This document shows positions 60,878-64,000 of a DNA stretch of 64,000 bases, piece after piece. The position numbers and the translations under genes were made by a program. The stretch spans positions 68,446,660 through 68,510,659 of the forward strand of contig NC_092810.1 of NCBI RefSeq assembly GCF_040954645.1, read 5' to 3'. Each line of letters opens with the position of its first letter. The stretch's first letter is position 1. The notes beneath the pieces are model-generated. The model saw only the letters and a list, made by a program, of their open reading frames with translations, did not search any database and was not told where the DNA came from. Origin of the DNA: Diabrotica undecimpunctata. Lineage: Eukaryota > Arthropoda > Insecta > Coleoptera > Chrysomelidae.

Positions 60878-61235
60878 CTGAAACGAAAAGAAAAATGATT
60901 AAATAAAACTTATGCGTTTTTAGGATTTAAATATTTATCAACCGGTAAAAAGTTATCCGTTTTTCATACAAATACAACTTAATGTATTAAAAACAAAAAA
61001 TTCGCTTTGACTGAGATCAAGCACAGAAACAAGTAAGACCCATAAAGATTACGTGTAATCATATAGGGATTATCATAATTATTATAATAGACACGACGAT
61101 TAAGGATAGTGTATTTAAGATACTTTAAAATTATAAATTTCATTTTTATTTGGCAGTATACTGCTATGAACGCTATCATGACACCATAAAAACACAAAAC
61201 CGATGATCTTAAGTTGGCATTCAGGACATATATAT
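60878..61235. other. Intron upstream of DOCK exon a
   Basis: AT-rich; no splice-bounded DOCK exon found here. Confidence 0.5.
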
Positions 61236-61236
61236 A

Positions 61237-62426
61237 CACTCATGGACAAAAATATCGAATATTTTGGAATTTTCCAATTTTTTTTGAAATCATTATTATT
61301 TCAAAATAAGTTTAGAATACTGATAATACTCATATAATAGGCTGATGTACTCAACTGGTTTGAAATATTTTGACGTTTATTCAGTGGTTAGTGTCACTCG
61401 TACATTTTATCATAAAAAACCTTCTTCACGTTAAGGAAAAATCCTACTAATTCGGTGATTTTTAGTTTGATTTATTAGGTTTAATTAAATATTGTTTTGA
61501 CTTAACTAAGTTTAAAACAAGTATGCCACCAATTCGACACTGCGATGAAGCCCAAGTAGCACATAGAGTAATTTCGTACGAGGACAGATATGCACAAAAA
61601 GGTATCGCACTACGTCTCAGCACAACTGAATCTATAGTTTCGAATACTTTAAAAAGGTACCGCGAAACAGGAAATTTTGTACGAGGGCCTGGTCAAGGAC
61701 GCCCAAGGCGCACAACCGCAATTGATGACCGTTTTTTGGTTCTTAATTCTACACGAAATCGTTTATTGATTTCCATGCACCTCAGAAATGAGCTATTAAA
61801 TGTTAGACAAGTTAATGTGATCTCACAAACAGTTAGACGGAGATCAAAAGAAGCAAACTTAAAGCCCAGACGCCCCGCCAAAGTTCCACGTCTTCTCCAA
61901 ATCATAAAGCTCGTTTGGAATTTGCAAGAACACATATTTAGTGGAATATCGACAACTGGAAAAACGTTCTTTTCACTGATGAGACCAGAATTCTATTATG
62001 GAAGCCAGATGGTCAAAACTACAGTAGACACAGAAGAGTTGCAGAACGATTCGCCAGCTAAAGTCTCGCCCAGACCGTTAGTTTTGGAATTGATTGCATA
62101 ATTCTTTGGGAAGGTATGAGTTGGGAGGTACGTACCGCACTTGTGGAAGTGATTGAACGGATGACTGGTGATTCTTACGATTAAAACATCCTGCAAGATC
62201 ATGTTTTGTCATATGTTGGTAACATTGGATATGAAAGATTCACGTTAATGCACGATAATGCTCGACCACATGCCGCTGCCATAGTGAGTAATTTTCTTGA
62301 CGAGGTTCAAATTCGAAGATTGGACTGGCCACCGTTTAGCCCAGATTTAAATCCAATAGAGCACATGTGTGATCACCTAAAACGCAGCATACAAAATTCC
62401 AAAATATTCGATATTTTTGTCCATGA

Positions 62427-62429
<3 letters not shown>
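61237..62429 (+). mobile_element. Tc1-like DNA transposon next to a TA microsatellite
   Basis: Terminal inverted repeats of about 38 bp (CACTCATGGACAAAAATATC and, inverted, GATATTTTTGTCCATGAGT) bound 1.19 kb. TA lies on both sides, and the right flank is a long TA repeat, so the target was TA-rich. It contains a frameshifted Tc1 transposase reading from 61523. Confidence 0.9.
61523..62410 (+). pseudogene. Tc1-family (DD34E) transposase, frameshifted
   Basis: MPPIRHCDEAQVAHRVIS starts a paired-type DNA-binding region with GRPRRTTAIDDR as the GRPR linker. The first catalytic box (FTDETRI, near 61974) is present but in a shifted frame. The second is MHDNARPHAA and the Glu is in SPDLNPIEHM, 34 residues apart. 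At least two frameshifts and a stop (after GDSYD) break it. About the usual 340 residues overall. Confidence 0.88.

Positions 62430-62478
<49 letters not shown>
62428..62478. repeat. (TA)n microsatellite
   Basis: About 25 TA units directly at the right end of the Tc1 element. Confidence 0.93.
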
Positions 62479-62481
<3 letters not shown>

Positions 62482-63289
62482 CATGCATTTCCAAATCGAG
62501 TATACGACATAATATATAATATATTAGTATTTAAGCCTAAAAACAAATAGTAAATCTTAAAATAGTGTTACACCAGATATGTGACCTATATAACTATTTA
62601 TTCGTTTAACACCAATGTTAATAAATATTTAAAATCTTTAATCGGTAAAATTTTTGTTCCTCGTCAACAATAAAAGAAGAGAGCAAGCAGTCTCTTGTAA
62701 AATGTATTTTTGTAACCTTTTATAATACCTGCAGGATGCAGGTACTATACCTCAATCAAGTAGTTTTACCTGATACCTACAGGTTGTTTCAGAGAATTAT
62801 AAGTAGTTTACCAAACCATCAATTATTATCCCTTGTGATTTATTCTAAAATGTTTAAATATGCAATGGAGCACATAATCATCGACCATCTAAAAACTAAT
62901 TTATAAAATTATTTCGCAATGATAATCTGTCATATTAAATATCTATGAACATTTGAGATGTGGGTATACTGGAGAATAAATAAAACTATATACACTAGAC
63001 TCATCACAAAAATGGTAAAACAGAAGAAATAAAAAAGATATGAAGAGATCTAATCGTAGTTTAAAAAAAATGAACTGAGCTCATATAACTCGGCGAAAGG
63101 ACCAAGAGAAAGACATCAGACTGTTTTCTAATTAAGGTAATATGCTGCTCTGTAAATCAGCACGAAAAATACTTTCGATAGCATTTCGATAGTCTCCTCT
63201 GATTCAGGTTTATACAGTGTCCCAAAGGATGCAATATGACAAGATGACGACGACTGTCTGAAGTTGGATTCCAATGGCTATGTATTTTG
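62479..63289. other. Intron, nothing recognised
   Basis: AT-rich. 63060-63289 may be the far 3' end of the LINE to its right, but the match is too weak to say. Confidence 0.4.
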
Positions 63290-64000
63290 CAGCACAGGTA
63301 AGTGATATTGGTAATTCTTTGGAGTGGCTGACCATTAACTTGTATGCCAACATCAACAATTTAATCCGTATTAGATAATATAATTAAGATATTACCGTAT
63401 ATTTAGTTTTTTCGATATTTAACTCCAGCCACACTTCTTGTTGCATTATTTGACTAATCGATTTAATAGATATTGCAAATAGTTATCGCCACTTATAACC
63501 GTATCATTTGCGTAAAAGGCTGTTAATAGGATCACTGTTGATTTTTGTTCTATTTATTGTTGTCCTGTACTGCTTGTTCAGAATTTTTTTGGGTCTACAG
63601 CTTAAAAATGAGCGAAGATAAATTGCAATGTTATCTGACTCCTCTTTTTATATTAACTACTTTCAAAACGTCATAGTTTAAGTAAATCCTTTTTATCCTC
63701 TAATAATATCAATAATTAATATATCGTCATGATCAATATTTGCAGCTTTTTATAGTTATACCATTCTACTGTGTCTAACTTTGTCAAAAACCTTCTCAAT
63801 ATCTAGAAAGCGTAGGAAAATATGTTCATTTATGTCTTGGTTCCGTTTTACTAGAACATGAAAACTGAATAATGCCTCCCTCGTTTCCCAAATCATTTCT
63901 AAATCCAAACTGACAACTACTGATTAATATCTTATTCCTTTTTTTTATGAATTCTGTCACAAATTACCCTCAGAAAAACTTTCAGCACATGATGCATTAG
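63290..64000 (-). pseudogene. Decayed LINE reverse transcriptase fragment, runs off the window
   Basis: The minus strand from about 63950 reads QFGFRNDLGNEG, then FLRFLDIEKVFDKVRHSRM, and later a broken YANDTVIS catalytic box. These correspond to [26 protein letters not shown] and YADDTVIF of the copy at 32886-34200. Many stops; the second catalytic Asp region reads AND instead of ADD. Confidence 0.65.

Larger units (their letters stand above)
55893..60156. mobile_element. Foldback-type element interrupted by a LINE
   Basis: The left arm (55893-56176) has two blocks, A then B. The right side has B inverted (56988-57080) and A inverted (about 59978-60156), pushed apart by the LINE at 57121-59977. 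Block A has TTTTGCT-ATAACTTAAAAA and CGGTTAATAAACAAAAAAGT. Block B has AACTGAACTTGATGGTCTTA. With the LINE removed it is about 1.4 kb with arms of about 270 bp and no coding capacity. Confidence 0.8.

Noticed and set aside
1..64000. CRISPR arrays, bacterial operons or viral genomes
   Set aside because: Introns with GT-AG sites, a DOCK gene and eukaryotic transposons account for the coding content; no regular spacer arrays were seen.

Overview
This looks like an AT-rich, intron-rich and repeat-dense insect nuclear genome, most plausibly a beetle. That placement is an inference from the style of the repeats and the host gene, not a proven identification. The only host gene I can support is on the minus strand and crosses almost the whole window. 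It is a class-B DOCK guanine-nucleotide exchange factor (DOCK3/4 type; Drosophila sponge). Seventeen internal coding exons lie between 60877 (upstream end) and 3306 (downstream end), about 3.74 kb of coding sequence or some 1,250 codons. Every intron boundary read is GT-AG and the codon phases agree from exon to exon. The exons cover the stretch before the C2-like DHR-1 domain, DHR-1 itself (39.7-32.4 kb), the long helical/ARM region (27.5-15.1 kb) and the first lobe of the catalytic DHR-2 domain (15.3-3.3 kb). The N-terminal SH3 exons should lie beyond the right edge and the rest of DHR-2 beyond the left edge.

Everything else is intron, and most of the recognisable intron is mobile DNA. From left to right: a 2.65 kb foldback structure with a hairpin MITE at each inner arm end (0.4-3.06 kb); an old decayed Penelope-like element with an unknown 1.4 kb insert (4.9-7.2 kb); a long-TIR MITE (7.3-7.85 kb); a young head-to-head Penelope pair with near-identical arms and a 13-bp target duplication (9.8-13.9 kb); a tRNA-derived SINE and a decayed mariner (14-14.9 kb); a pogo/Tigger-like remnant (16.6-17.0 kb); a Tc1 remnant among three hammerhead-like repeat ends (18.3-19.8 kb); a CpG-rich inverted-repeat insert (22.3-22.9 kb); an IS630-type transposase (23.3-24.5 kb); and a 1 kb TIR element (24.7-25.8 kb).

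Further right come a three-layer nest (Ty3/gypsy integrase fragment, Tc1, Harbinger-like MITE, 28.5-31.5 kb); several non-LTR retrotransposons (32.9-34.2, 35.3-37.6, 42.8-45.2, 50.5-52.0, 54.8-55.6 and 63.3-64 kb); a Jockey-like LINE split by a hAT transposon with a perfect 8-bp duplication (45.3-49.4 kb); a nearly intact LINE with a 13-bp duplication inside a foldback element (55.9-60.2 kb); and a Tc1 element beside a TA microsatellite (61.2-62.5 kb).

No rRNA gene, functional tRNA, CRISPR array or bacterial-type operon was seen. The points most worth following are the repeated hammerhead-ribozyme-like motifs, a tandem duplication that copied the splice acceptor of DOCK exon 6, and the young Penelope inverted pair.
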